NCBI RefSeq assembly: GCF_015277775.1
Contig: NZ_CP063849.1
Coordinates: 6,401,501-6,465,500 of the forward strand
DNA from: Paludibaculum fermentans
Lineage (GTDB): Bacteria; Acidobacteriota; Terriglobia; Bryobacterales; Bryobacteraceae
Direction of reading: 5' to 3'
Length of the DNA: 64,000 nucleotides
Shown here: piece after piece, positions 53,509-61,856 of the stretch
Position numbering within the stretch: the stretch's first letter is position 1
Layout: every line of letters starts with the position of its first letter
Notes under the pieces: model-generated
What the model saw: the letters and a program-made list of their open reading frames with translations, nothing else
The model's database searches: none
Told to the model about the DNA's origin: nothing
Position numbers and translations under genes: made by a program

Positions 53509-54408
53509 ATGGAACTCAAACAGATCGCCTCCTTCGTTGCTGTCGCGGAACGGCTGAGCTTCGTGCGTGCGGCTGAGGCGCTGCATCTCTCGCAACCCGC
53601 GCTCTCGGCGCAGATTCAGCAACTGGAGGAGGATCTCGGGGTGCGGCTGCTGGAGCGGAACCGGCGGGTAGTGCGGCTGACGGACGCGGGGTCTGTCTTC
53701 CTGCTGGAAGCGCGCGACCTGCTGGCTCGGGCCCAGGCGGCGGGCGACCGGGCGCGCAAAGCCGCCCACGGCGAGGTGGGCCGGCTGCGCATCGCGTTTG
53801 TCTTCTCCGCCGCGCTGGAAGTGGTGCCGCAGATCGTGGCCGAGTTCCGGAAGAAGCATCCCGGCGTGCGCCTGGATCTGGTGAACCTGCGCACGGTGAA
53901 CCAGGTGCAAGGGCTGCTGGATGAGTCGCTGGATATCGGTTTCCTGCGGCTGCCGACGTCGCACCCGCAGCTCAAAATCACGATTATTCATCGGGAGCCG
54001 TTTGCGGCGATCCTGCCGCCCGGGCATCCGCTGGGCGCGGTGCGGCGGTTCTCCCTGGCGCGGCTGCGGGACGAGCCGTTCGTGTCGTATGGGCGGGAGT
54101 GGGCTCCGGGGTACTTCGACGCCACGATGCGCATGTGCGCGCAGGCCGGGTTCAGCCCGCATGTCGTGCAGGAGACCAGCGAGATGTACACGGCCATTGC
54201 GCTGACGGCGGTGGGCGTCGGAGTGGCGATTGTGCCGCGGTCGGTGCTCTCGGCGCATGCGCACAACGTGGTGGTGCGGCCGCTGCCTCCGTCGCTGGGC
54301 GTTTCGGAGATCGGGGTGGCGACGCGCGCGGCCGAGCCGTCCGCGCTGGTGCGCGCCTTCGTGGAACTGGCCCAGGCTCACGGCGGGTTGGGCGGCTCCG
54401 GTCAGTAA
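53509..54408 (+). CDS. LysR-family transcriptional regulator
   Basis: 299-residue LysR regulator. The winged helix-turn-helix spans residues 1-60 (IASFVAVAERLSFVRAAEAL, HLSQPALSAQIQQLEEDLGV, RLLERNRRVVRLTDAG). The linker helix is followed by a periplasmic-binding-protein-like effector domain (GRLRIAFVFSAALEVVPQIV). Close in pattern to regulators of aromatic catabolism. It is followed 97 bp downstream, in the same direction, by a TauE/SafE exporter and DUF1634 protein, which may be its targets. ATG at 53509 is fixed by the conserved N-terminus. Confidence 0.93.
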   Translation: MELKQIASFVAVAERLSFVRAAEALHLSQPALSAQIQQLEEDLGVRLLERNRRVVRLTDAGSVFLLEARDLLARAQAAGDRARKAAHGEVGRLRIAFVFSAALEVVPQIVAEFRKKHPGVRLDLVNLRTVNQVQGLLDESLDIGFLRLPTSHPQLKITIIHREPFAAILPPGHPLGAVRRFSLARLRDEPFVSYGREWAPGYFDATMRMCAQAGFSPHVVQETSEMYTAIALTAVGVGVAIVPRSVLSAHAHNVVVRPLPPSLGVSEIGVATRAAEPSALVRAFVELAQAHGGLGGSGQ

Positions 54409-54504
54409 TCGAAGATTTCGATCACAGAGTGCCAATCATACGATTGGACAACATACAGAGTGGGGCCCTTTACTGGAAGTAGAGGACGGAAGGCTCTCTC
54501 CCGC

Positions 54505-55341
54505 ATGCCAGCCCCAGAGTTCACATTGACGGTGTTCCTGATCTCGATCGCAGCCGGTCTCATCGGCGCCCTGACGGGGCTGGGCGGCGGCATTGTCGTA
54601 ACCCCGGCCCTCACGCTGCTGCTGGGCGTGGACCTGCGTTACGCCATCGGCGCCAGCCTGGTTTCCGTCATCGCGACGTCGTCGGGCGCGGCAGCGGCCT
54701 ATGTGCGCGACGGGCTGTCCAACATCCGGATCGCGATGTTCCTGGAGATCGCCACGACCATCGGAGCGATCTGCGGAGCGCTGCTGGCGGGCAGGACACC
54801 GACGCAGGCATTGGCGCTGCTGTTTGGCGTGGTGCTGCTGCACTCGGCCTGGCAGGTGACCCGGATTCAGGGCGACCACGCGTCGACGGCGGCTCCGGAC
54901 TCCTTCTCGGCGCGCCTGCGCCTGGGCGGCGTCTATCACGCCAGGGAAGGCTCCATCTCCTATGAGGTGGGCCGCGCCAAACTGGGCTTCGCGCTGATGT
55001 ACGTGGCCGGGGCGCTCTCGGGGCTGCTGGGGATCGGCTCGGGCGCTTTGAAGGTCATCGCGATGGACCGGATCATGGGGATTCCGTTCAAGGTCTCCAC
55101 GGCGACCAGCAGCTTCATGATCGGCGTCACGGCGGTGGCCAGTGCGGCCATCTACCTGAAGCGCGGGTACATTCAGCCGGCGATCGCCCTGCCGGTGATG
55201 CTGGGCGTGTTGAGCGGATCCCTGTTGGGCGCGCGTTTGCTGCCGCGCCTGCCGGTGCTCACGTTGCGCCGGATCTTCGCCGTCGTTGTCGCGGTGATCG
55301 CCCTGGAAATGATTCGCAGCGCCCTGTCGGGGAGGATTTAA
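54505..55341 (+). CDS. TauE/SafE-family sulfite or organosulfonate exporter
   Basis: 278-residue polytopic transporter with about eight helices. The family's paired glycine-rich motif occurs at each half: FLISIAAGLIGALTGLGGGI near the start and YVAGALSGLLGIGSGALKVI at about 165-185. Members export sulfite, sulfoacetate or related anions. ATG at 54505 is chosen over GTG 54460; GGAAGG lies about 11 bases upstream. Three bases separate it from the DUF1634 gene, its usual partner. The sulfite reductase at 29 kb makes sulfite efflux plausible. Confidence 0.88.
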   Translation: MPAPEFTLTVFLISIAAGLIGALTGLGGGIVVTPALTLLLGVDLRYAIGASLVSVIATSSGAAAAYVRDGLSNIRIAMFLEIATTIGAICGALLAGRTPTQALALLFGVVLLHSAWQVTRIQGDHASTAAPDSFSARLRLGGVYHAREGSISYEVGRAKLGFALMYVAGALSGLLGIGSGALKVIAMDRIMGIPFKVSTATSSFMIGVTAVASAAIYLKRGYIQPAIALPVMLGVLSGSLLGARLLPRLPVLTLRRIFAVVVAVIALEMIRSALSGRI

Positions 55342-55344
55342 GCC

Positions 55345-55731
55345 ATGGCCCCTTCTGACCACAAACTCCAACAGATCATCTCCACCACCCTGCGCGGAGG
55401 CGTCATCGTGGCGGCCGCCGTCGGGCTGACCGGTGGAGCGCTTTACCTGTTCTCGCAGCCGCCGGTGCCGACGTTTGCGGTTTTCGGGGGCTCGGGCACG
55501 CCGTATGCCTCCCCTACGCAGGTGATGCGGCTGGCGTTCGCGGCGCATGGGGAAGGGCTGCAGGCGCGCGGCCTGGCGATCGCGCAGTTGGGGATCCTCT
55601 GCCTGCTGCTCACACCCATCCTGCGGGTGGCGTTTTCCATCGTCGGTTTCGCGCTGGAGCGGGACTGGGCCTACGTGATGATCACGGCGGCTGTGCTGCT
55701 GGCGCTGACCGGCAGCATCCTGCTGCGCTAA
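55345..55731 (+). CDS. DUF1634 small membrane protein
   Basis: 128-residue membrane protein with three helices: about 18-36 (GGVIVAAAVGLTGGALYLF), about 76-98 (LAIAQLGILCLLLTPILRVA), and about 107-127 (WAYVMITAAVLLALTGSILL). The conserved PILRVAFSIVGFALERDW loop is characteristic of DUF1634. The family is nearly always encoded with TauE/SafE exporters and is thought to be an accessory subunit. It starts 3 bases after that gene's stop. The convergent ApbE gene begins 6 bases after its stop. Confidence 0.88.
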   Translation: MAPSDHKLQQIISTTLRGGVIVAAAVGLTGGALYLFSQPPVPTFAVFGGSGTPYASPTQVMRLAFAAHGEGLQARGLAIAQLGILCLLLTPILRVAFSIVGFALERDWAYVMITAAVLLALTGSILLR

Positions 55732-55737
55732 CGGCCG

Positions 55738-56466
55738 TCAGGCGACGCGCCGGAACCAGGCTTTCACGTGGCGGGCCGCGGCCAGTTTGCGGCCTTCCTC
55801 CTCGCCGATGATGCGCAGGGCGGTGTCCAGGCCGTCGGCCTCGAGACCCGTTTTGGCCAGGACCGAAACCAGCCAGACCTGCTCCACCAGTTGGCCCGTG
55901 CGGGCGTCGCGGATGTGGCGGCGGCCGGTGTCACCGGCGGTGGAGACGGCGGAGTTCTTCAGCTTGAAGGTCTGCTGGGCGGCCTCGATCATGACGTGCC
56001 AGGCGCCTTCGCCGACGACGATGTCGCCACTGAGGGCGACCATCGAATGGGGACAGCCGTGGGCGCGCAGGACGCGCAGCATCTCGTCGCCGGCGTAGCC
56101 TTTGCCGATCGCTCCTAAATCCAGCTTCATGTTGGGTTTACGTAGGGTGACGGTGCGGGTTTTGGCGTCCAGCTCGACATCGCGGAAGGTGGACGAGCGG
56201 GTGCGGTCGCCGATGGTGATGTCGAAGGCTCCGTGGGTGGCGACGGCGAGGCTTTGGGCGGCTTCGATATTGCGGAAGAGGTCGACGGAGACCTGGGCGC
56301 TGCCGGCGCGGCAGAGACGGTTTAGCTCGCTGTCGGGCTTGTAGTCAGAGAGGGTCGCGTCGAGTTCGCGGAGCCGGCCGAAGGCGGCGCGCAGGGCGTG
56401 GTCGGCCCGGTCCCGTTCGCGGGTTTCGATGACCACGCGAACGAGGGTGCCCATGGAGGGCTCCAC
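55738..56466 (-). CDS. apbE: FAD:protein FMN transferase (ApbE)
   Basis: Transfers FMN from FAD to a threonine or serine of target flavoproteins; 242 residues, shorter than typical because it lacks an export signal. Motifs: EPSMGTLVRVV near the start, ATHGAFDITIGDRTR, the FAD/Mg site KLDLGAIGKGYAGDEML at about 115-131, and SAVSTAGDTGRRHIRDARTG. The frame is closed 16 codons upstream, so the start must be GTG 56466 or ATG 56454. Third gene of an operon after the MocA and SUMF1-like genes, probably maturing a flavoprotein of the pathway. Confidence 0.86.
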   Translation of the reverse strand: MEPSMGTLVRVVIETRERDRADHALRAAFGRLRELDATLSDYKPDSELNRLCRAGSAQVSVDLFRNIEAAQSLAVATHGAFDITIGDRTRSSTFRDVELDAKTRTVTLRKPNMKLDLGAIGKGYAGDEMLRVLRAHGCPHSMVALSGDIVVGEGAWHVMIEAAQQTFKLKNSAVSTAGDTGRRHIRDARTGQLVEQVWLVSVLAKTGLEADGLDTALRIIGEEEGRKLAAARHVKAWFRRVA

Positions 56467-56485
56467 GAGCTCGAAGCGTTCGGGT

Positions 56486-57490
56486 TTACGGATCGACTTC
56501 TACTCCATTGTTCCAGAAGGAGTTCATCTCGACCACCGAGGGCACCTTCAGGGGCCGCACCAGGCGGAAGCCGAGCCACTGGGCATCGGTGAGGTACCAG
56601 ATGCTCTTGGGGAGTTGAGGATCCTGCTGTTTCCAACTGGCGTCGGAGGCGACGCGGGCTCCGCAGCGGAGGCTGGACGCGGGGTCGTTCCAGGAGCCGC
56701 CGCGGGCGACCTGCGGGTAGGAGGTCTTGGACTTCACCCAGGGATTGACGGCATCGCCGGCCGGGTAAGGGGCGTATGCGTCAAGGGTCCACTCCATGAC
56801 GTTGCCCAGCATGTCATAGAGCCCCCAGGCATTAGGCTTCTTCGTGCCCACCAGTTGATACTTGCCGTTGGCGTTGGCGTCGTACCAGGCCGAGGCGGCG
56901 AGATCGACCGGGGCGTTGCCGGCGCGGCAGGCGTACTCCCACTCTGCTTCGGTAGGCAGGCGGTAGAACTGGCCGGTTTTGGCGCTGAGCCACTGGGCGT
57001 ACTTGTTGGCCGCGTGCTGGGTCATGCTGATGGCCGGAAAGCCGTTCAGGCCCATGCCGAAGCTCATTTCGACGTAGGGCCGGGTCGGGTGGGACACGGC
57101 GTCGACGTCCGGCATTTTGCCCTCGACATGGGAGAACTGGAAGAGACGGTACTCGTCCCAGGTGACTTCGCGGGCGGCCATCCAGAAGGGATCGAGCCGG
57201 ACCTTGTGCTGGGGGCCCTCGTCCTTCTGGCGGCCGGCTTCCCCCGCGGGGGTACCCATGGTGAATTCGCCGCCCGGGATGGGGACCATCTCGAAGCTGA
57301 CATCGGTGCCGGGGATGGTGGATTTGTAGGGCTTCATGTCGGAAGCCTTCTTTTCCTTGGTCCCGGAGGCGATGCGGCGCTGCAGGCCCTGGACGAGTTT
57401 GAGGTCGTCGGCGGGCGGTTTGGCCGGGGCCGCTGTTTGGGCGGCCGCCGGCAGAGCTAATAGAAAGAAGAACTTACGCAATTTCCGCAT
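56486..57490 (-). CDS. SUMF1/FGE-fold exported protein, one Cys of pair missing
   Basis: 334-residue secreted protein with signal peptide (KFFFLLALPAAAQ) and a formylglycine-generating-enzyme-sulfatase fold. Motifs: PGGEFTMGTPAGEAG, REVTWDEYRLFQFS, RLPTEAEWEYACRAGN, MLGNVMEWTLDAY, and VARGGSWNDPASSLRCGARV. True FGE needs two cysteines in that last segment (around GGSxMCHxSYC); only the second is present, so oxidation of sulfatase cysteine is unlikely. Related proteins bind or modify other substrates. Located 8 bp after the MocA gene and 19 bp before apbE. Confidence 0.85.
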   Translation of the reverse strand: MRKLRKFFFLLALPAAAQTAAPAKPPADDLKLVQGLQRRIASGTKEKKASDMKPYKSTIPGTDVSFEMVPIPGGEFTMGTPAGEAGRQKDEGPQHKVRLDPFWMAAREVTWDEYRLFQFSHVEGKMPDVDAVSHPTRPYVEMSFGMGLNGFPAISMTQHAANKYAQWLSAKTGQFYRLPTEAEWEYACRAGNAPVDLAASAWYDANANGKYQLVGTKKPNAWGLYDMLGNVMEWTLDAYAPYPAGDAVNPWVKSKTSYPQVARGGSWNDPASSLRCGARVASDASWKQQDPQLPKSIWYLTDAQWLGFRLVRPLKVPSVVEMNSFWNNGVEVDP

Positions 57491-57498
57491 GGTTCGGG

Positions 57499-58773
57499 CT
57501 AAATGAACTTGGTCTTGCCCGGCAGCGGCAGCGGCGGAACGGCGAGGCTGCCCTTCCAGTCGATGGTGTCGGGGACAAGGCGTTCCTGGGAGTTGAGAGC
57601 CTGTTCCCAGGTGATCTGCTGGCCGGTGTAGGCGGCCATGCGGCCCATCATGGCGAGCAGCGTGGAGGTGGCCATGCGCTTGCCGTCGTTGATCGGCTGG
57701 CCCTTGCGGATGGAGGCGAACAGCACGTCGTGCTCGTGCTGGTACATGTCGTTCTTCTGGCCTTCAAAGCTCCAGGGATTCTGGCCTTCGATGCGCGGAT
57801 TGGGGCCGCGGCCGATGGTGCAGGTACCCTTGGTGCCGAGGATGTAGTCGGAGTTCTCGTTGTAGCAGTTCTCGGTCTGGCGGTTGGCTACGAAGGCACG
57901 GACGCCGTTGGGATACAGGTAGTTGACGGCGAAGTGGTCGTAGATATTGCCGCCGTTGGCGGGGATCTGGCGGCCGCCGACAGCCACGCAACTGATGGGG
58001 GGCTGGTCCTTCATGGCCCAGGCCACCTTGTCGACGCTATGCACGGCCTGTTCCACCAGGCTGTCGCCGCAGAGCCACTGGAAGTTGTACCAGTTACGGA
58101 TCTGCCATTCCGTGTCGCTCATGCCGGCCGGGCGGGTGCTCTCGGGGGGCATGGGCTTGACGGGGCTGGTGTAGTAGGTGGCGTAGTAGGCGACGATGTC
58201 ACCGATGGCGCCGCTACCGATCTTGTCGAACGTCTCCGCAATGTAGTTGGAATAACGCCAGCAGAAGCCGGCGACGAGCGAGACGTTCTTCTTGGTGGCG
58301 ATGTCGACGGTCTCCAGGACGTGGCGGACGCCGGGTCCGTCGGTGGCCACGGGCTTCTCGCAGAAGACGTGCTTGCCGGCCTCGATGGCGTAGCGCAGGT
58401 GCTGCGGGCGGAAGCCGGGCGGTGTGGCCAGCAGGACCACGTCCACGCCGCTGTCGATCACCTTCTGGAAGGCGTCGAGGCCGATGAATTTCTTATCGCT
58501 GGCGACCTTGATCTTGGGGCCGGCCGCACGTTGGAGGCGGGCCAGGCTCTTGTCGATCGTATCCATGTCGATGTCGGCAACGGCCGTCAGTTCGGCGTAG
58601 TCGTCAGCCTTGAGGGCCTGGGCGGCTGCACCGCTGCCACGGCCGCCTGCACCGACGAGTCCAACCTTGATTGCATTCGCGCTCTGCGCGGCGGAAAGTA
58701 TGGCGGGGAAACCCACGGCGCCGGCTTTTAGGAAGCCGCGGCGGCCGGGCAGCCCCTCAGCTGATTGGTTCAT
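57499..58773 (-). CDS. Gfo/Idh/MocA family oxidoreductase, Tat-exported
   Basis: 424-residue NAD(P)-dependent dehydrogenase-like protein with a twin-arginine signal (GRRGFLKAGAVGFPAILSAA). The Rossmann motif is VGLVGAGGRGSGAAAQAL at about 33-50. The catalytic-lysine segment is AGKHVFCEKPVATDGPGVRH at about 132-151. YYATYYTSPVKPMPPESTRP resembles members with an inserted loop. First gene of the MocA/SUMF1/ApbE operon, divergent from the multihaem operon across a 153-bp region that contains a palindromic promoter. Substrate unknown. Confidence 0.9.
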   Translation of the reverse strand: MNQSAEGLPGRRGFLKAGAVGFPAILSAAQSANAIKVGLVGAGGRGSGAAAQALKADDYAELTAVADIDMDTIDKSLARLQRAAGPKIKVASDKKFIGLDAFQKVIDSGVDVVLLATPPGFRPQHLRYAIEAGKHVFCEKPVATDGPGVRHVLETVDIATKKNVSLVAGFCWRYSNYIAETFDKIGSGAIGDIVAYYATYYTSPVKPMPPESTRPAGMSDTEWQIRNWYNFQWLCGDSLVEQAVHSVDKVAWAMKDQPPISCVAVGGRQIPANGGNIYDHFAVNYLYPNGVRAFVANRQTENCYNENSDYILGTKGTCTIGRGPNPRIEGQNPWSFEGQKNDMYQHEHDVLFASIRKGQPINDGKRMATSTLLAMMGRMAAYTGQQITWEQALNSQERLVPDTIDWKGSLAVPPLPLPGKTKFI

Positions 58774-58849
58774 GTGGCTATTTTACAGCCGCAGGCGCAG
58801 GACGGTAGAGAAGTAAATCTAATAAGAACCAAGTAGTGTGATTTAGATA

Positions 58850-58878
58850 TTGGCAAACGGATCCGTTTACCCTAGACT
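58850..58878 (+). promoter_or_regulatory. Promoter with palindromic operator in its spacer
   Basis: TTGGCA (58850-58855) and TAGACT (58873-58878), 17 bp apart, face the haem propeller operon. The spacer contains the perfect palindrome AAACGGATCCGTTT (58855-58868), a typical placement for a LacI- or GntR-type repressor. The region is shared with the divergent MocA gene. Confidence 0.6.
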
Positions 58879-58926
58879 GGCTTAGGTTTGCTAGCTTCAG
58901 GTTCTATACTCCTTAATCCGGTAAGT

Positions 58927-60213
58927 ATGATTGTGCGCGGCATGGTGCTCACCGCGGCCATGACGGCTGCGTGGGGCGCTGATGGCGCCCTGGCGGCGGC
59001 TGGAGCGATGGCTCCAGGGTCGGCCGGACTGGTGGTGACGCAGGCCCGGGCGGGCCACGGCGAACGGCTCTACCTGCTGGAATGGACGGGCCGGGGGCGT
59101 GTCCTGAGCGACGGATTCGCGGCGGCGGCCGATCCGGACGTATCTTTCGACGGAAAGCGCATTTTATTTGCGGGCCGGCGCGCGGCGGGCGAGCCCTGGC
59201 AGGTGTTCGAAATGAACGCGGACGGCGGCGGCGTGCGGCAGATCAGCCACGAGAAGGGCGGGTGCCGCCAGCCGGTGTATCAGTCGCGGATCTTTTCGCT
59301 GGATATTCCCGAGCCCTGGCCGCAGGTGGCGTTTGTATGCGGCGGGGCCCTGTATTCGTCGAAGCTGGACGGCTCGGATGTCCAGCGGCTGACGTATGCG
59401 GGGCAGAGCGACACGGGTCCGGCGATGCTGCCGGAAGGCCGGATGATCTACTCGTCGGGCGGCCGGCTGTTTGGAATCAACCTGGACGGGACGGATTACG
59501 CGTTGTTCACCGGTGGGCTGAATGCGCGCACGGCGGCGGCGGTGGGCCGGAAAGTCGTGTTTGTGGAAGCGGCCGGGCAGTTGTCGATGGTCACGCAGGA
59601 GCGGCCGCTCCACTCCCATTCCGCGCTGACGGCGGCGGCCGACGGCGTGTTCGCAGCCCCCGCGGCGTTGGGCGAAGGCTCCGTGGTGGTGGCGAAGAAG
59701 GGCCCGGCGGGCTGGGGGCTCTGGCGGCTGGAGCTGGCGACGCGGAAGCAGACTCCGCTGTACGACAGTCCGGAGTTTGATGAGCTCCAGGCGAAGGTGG
59801 TGGGTCCGCATGAGCAGCCGGATGGGCGCGGCACGGTGGTGGAGACCGAGGCGCCGAGCGGCCATTTGTACTGCCTCAGCGTATATACCAGCGACCGGCC
59901 GGCCGCGGCGGGCTCGATCCGGAAGGTCCGGGTTTTGACGGGACCCGAGGCGGCTCCGGTGCGGCTGGGCGAGTTGGCGGTGGAGGCGGACGGGTCGTTC
60001 CACCTCGAAATTCCGGCCAACACGAAAGTGAAGCTGCAGACGCTGGATGCGGCTGGGCAGGTGATGCGCAGCAGCGGCTGGGTGTGGGTGCGGAACAAGG
60101 AAAACCGGGGCTGCATCGGCTGCCACGAGGATCCCGAACTCGCGCCGGAGAACGTGGAAGCGCAGGCCGTGATCAAAAAGCCCGTGCGGTTGGGATTGGG
60201 GGACAAGAAATGA
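58927..60213 (+). CDS. Exported beta-propeller with C-terminal haem c site
   Basis: About 428 residues. A signal peptide (GMVLTAAMTAAWGADG) is followed by TolB/WD40-like repeats (about 60-300: ADPDVSFDGKRILFAGRRA, AFVCGGALYSSKLDGSDVQR, MIYSSGGRLFGINLDGTDYA). A beta-sandwich segment (about 310-385) follows, and a single c-type haem motif GCIGCHED lies at about 400. The layout resembles the hydrazine-synthase alpha-subunit-like family, but I cannot prove membership. ATG at 58927 is preferred to the upstream in-frame start because of the signal. Its stop overlaps the next gene (ATGA). Confidence 0.78.
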   Translation: MIVRGMVLTAAMTAAWGADGALAAAGAMAPGSAGLVVTQARAGHGERLYLLEWTGRGRVLSDGFAAAADPDVSFDGKRILFAGRRAAGEPWQVFEMNADGGGVRQISHEKGGCRQPVYQSRIFSLDIPEPWPQVAFVCGGALYSSKLDGSDVQRLTYAGQSDTGPAMLPEGRMIYSSGGRLFGINLDGTDYALFTGGLNARTAAAVGRKVVFVEAAGQLSMVTQERPLHSHSALTAAADGVFAAPAALGEGSVVVAKKGPAGWGLWRLELATRKQTPLYDSPEFDELQAKVVGPHEQPDGRGTVVETEAPSGHLYCLSVYTSDRPAAAGSIRKVRVLTGPEAAPVRLGELAVEADGSFHLEIPANTKVKLQTLDAAGQVMRSSGWVWVRNKENRGCIGCHEDPELAPENVEAQAVIKKPVRLGLGDKK

Positions 60214-61853
60214 AGCTCGGCCGGCTGGTGATTCTGATGGCGGCGACCGTGTGGGCGGCCGACGAAGGCACGCTGCCGGTATTCACGGACATCACCAAGG
60301 CGGCGGGCATCACGTTCCGGCACAGCTACGGCGACCACCACCTGGACAACATCGTGGAAGGCACGGGCGCCGGCGCCTGTTTCTTCGACTACAACAACGA
60401 CGGCTTCCAGGACATCTACTTCGTCACCGGCGTGTGGACCAAGAGCGTCAGCGACAACGAGGGCCGCGAGCTGCGCGGCAAGCTGTCGGGCAAGCTCTAC
60501 AGGAACAACGGCAACGGCACGTTTACCGATGTGACGGCGCAGGCGGGCGTGGCCAGCATGACCTTCGGGTCGGGCTGTTCGGCCGCGGATTACGACAATG
60601 ATGGCCGGGTCGACCTCTACCTGCTGAACTACGGCGCGAATACGCTGTATCACAACAACGGCGACGGAACGTTCACCGATGTCTCCGAGAAGTCCGGTCT
60701 GGCGGATCCGCGCTGGAGCGTGTCGGCCGTGTGGCTCGACTACAACAACGACGGCTGGCTGGATGTCTTCGTCGGAAACTACCTGCACTATGACGACGGC
60801 AAGTTCCGCGACTTCTATCCGGCCCAGGGGTATCCGGGGCCGCTCAGCTATAGCGGGCAGGCGAATGCGCTCTACCGGAACAATGGCGACGGCACCTTCA
60901 CGGAAGTGACGAAGGAAGCCGGCGTCTACAAGCCCAACGGGCGGGCGATGAGCGTCACCGGGGCCGACTTCAACAACGACGGCTTCCTCGACATCTTCGT
61001 GGCGAACGACGCCATGGAGAACTACTTCTTCGAAAACACCGGCAAAGGCACGTTCGTGGAGAAGGCCCTGGACCTCGACATTGCCTACAGCGAGCACGGG
61101 CAGGGCGTGTCGTCGATGGGCCCGTTCTTTGGCGATGTGAACCGTGACGGCTGGCTGGACATCTTCGTGCCGAACCTGAACTACGTCAGCCTGTTCGTCT
61201 ACAACCCGAAGGAAAAGCACTTCGACAACCAGGCAAATGCGGCCGGCCTGTCCGCGATGCTGGGGCAGTATGCGGGCTGGGGTTCGGTGGTCTTCGACTA
61301 CGACCACGACGGCTGGCCGGACCTGTTCACGGTGCATGGCAATGCGCACCACGAGTACGTCCAGGAAGACACGCTGGTGCGGAACAGGCATGACGGCACG
61401 TTTGAGGACGTGTCGCGGCGCTCGGGCAGCTATTTCAACGAAAAATACGTGGGCCGCGGTGCGGCGTGGGCGGATATCGACAACGACGGCGACATCGACC
61501 TGCTGGTGGTGAACCTGAACGACGCGGCGAAGCTGCTGCGGAATGACGGCGGCAATGCAAAGCCCTGGCTGATGGTGGATGCGCGGCTGAAGTTCCCCAC
61601 CGGGTCGCGCACCGCGATTGGCGCGCGCGTGACCGTGACGGCCGCCGGGCTGAAGATGATCGACGACGTGAATCCGGTGCGGGGCTACCTGTCGCAGGGC
61701 GATGCGCGGCTGCACTTCGGGCTGGCCGGCGCGAAGGAAGCCGACACGGTGGAGATCCGCTGGCCGGACGGTCAGGTGGAGCGGCTGGAACACGTGAAGG
61801 CCAACCAGATTCTGAAGCTGGAACACGCGGCCACGGCAAAGGCGGCACGCTGA
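60210..61853 (+). CDS. FG-GAP/ASPIC-UnbV repeat secreted protein
   Basis: About 547 residues, related to CRTAC1. The signal peptide is short (LVILMAATVWA). At least seven FG-GAP/VCBS propeller blades carry calcium-binding DxNxDGxxD loops: DYNNDGFQD, DYDNDGRVD, DYNNDGWLD, DFNNDGFLD, DVNRDGWLD, DYDHDGWPD, and DIDNDGDID. The C-terminal UnbV domain has ARVTVTAAGLKMIDDVNPVR and LHFGLAGAKEADTVEIRWPD. It likely folds as an extracellular calcium-stabilised propeller that binds protein or carbohydrate partners. It overlaps the preceding stop (ATGA), and the next gene starts 3 bases after its stop. Confidence 0.9.
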   Translation: MKLGRLVILMAATVWAADEGTLPVFTDITKAAGITFRHSYGDHHLDNIVEGTGAGACFFDYNNDGFQDIYFVTGVWTKSVSDNEGRELRGKLSGKLYRNNGNGTFTDVTAQAGVASMTFGSGCSAADYDNDGRVDLYLLNYGANTLYHNNGDGTFTDVSEKSGLADPRWSVSAVWLDYNNDGWLDVFVGNYLHYDDGKFRDFYPAQGYPGPLSYSGQANALYRNNGDGTFTEVTKEAGVYKPNGRAMSVTGADFNNDGFLDIFVANDAMENYFFENTGKGTFVEKALDLDIAYSEHGQGVSSMGPFFGDVNRDGWLDIFVPNLNYVSLFVYNPKEKHFDNQANAAGLSAMLGQYAGWGSVVFDYDHDGWPDLFTVHGNAHHEYVQEDTLVRNRHDGTFEDVSRRSGSYFNEKYVGRGAAWADIDNDGDIDLLVVNLNDAAKLLRNDGGNAKPWLMVDARLKFPTGSRTAIGARVTVTAAGLKMIDDVNPVRGYLSQGDARLHFGLAGAKEADTVEIRWPDGQVERLEHVKANQILKLEHAATAKAAR

Positions 61854-61856
61854 GCG

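Noticed and set aside
56486-57490. Active formylglycine-generating enzyme for sulfatases
   Set aside because: One of the two required cysteines is missing and no sulfatase gene is present in the window.
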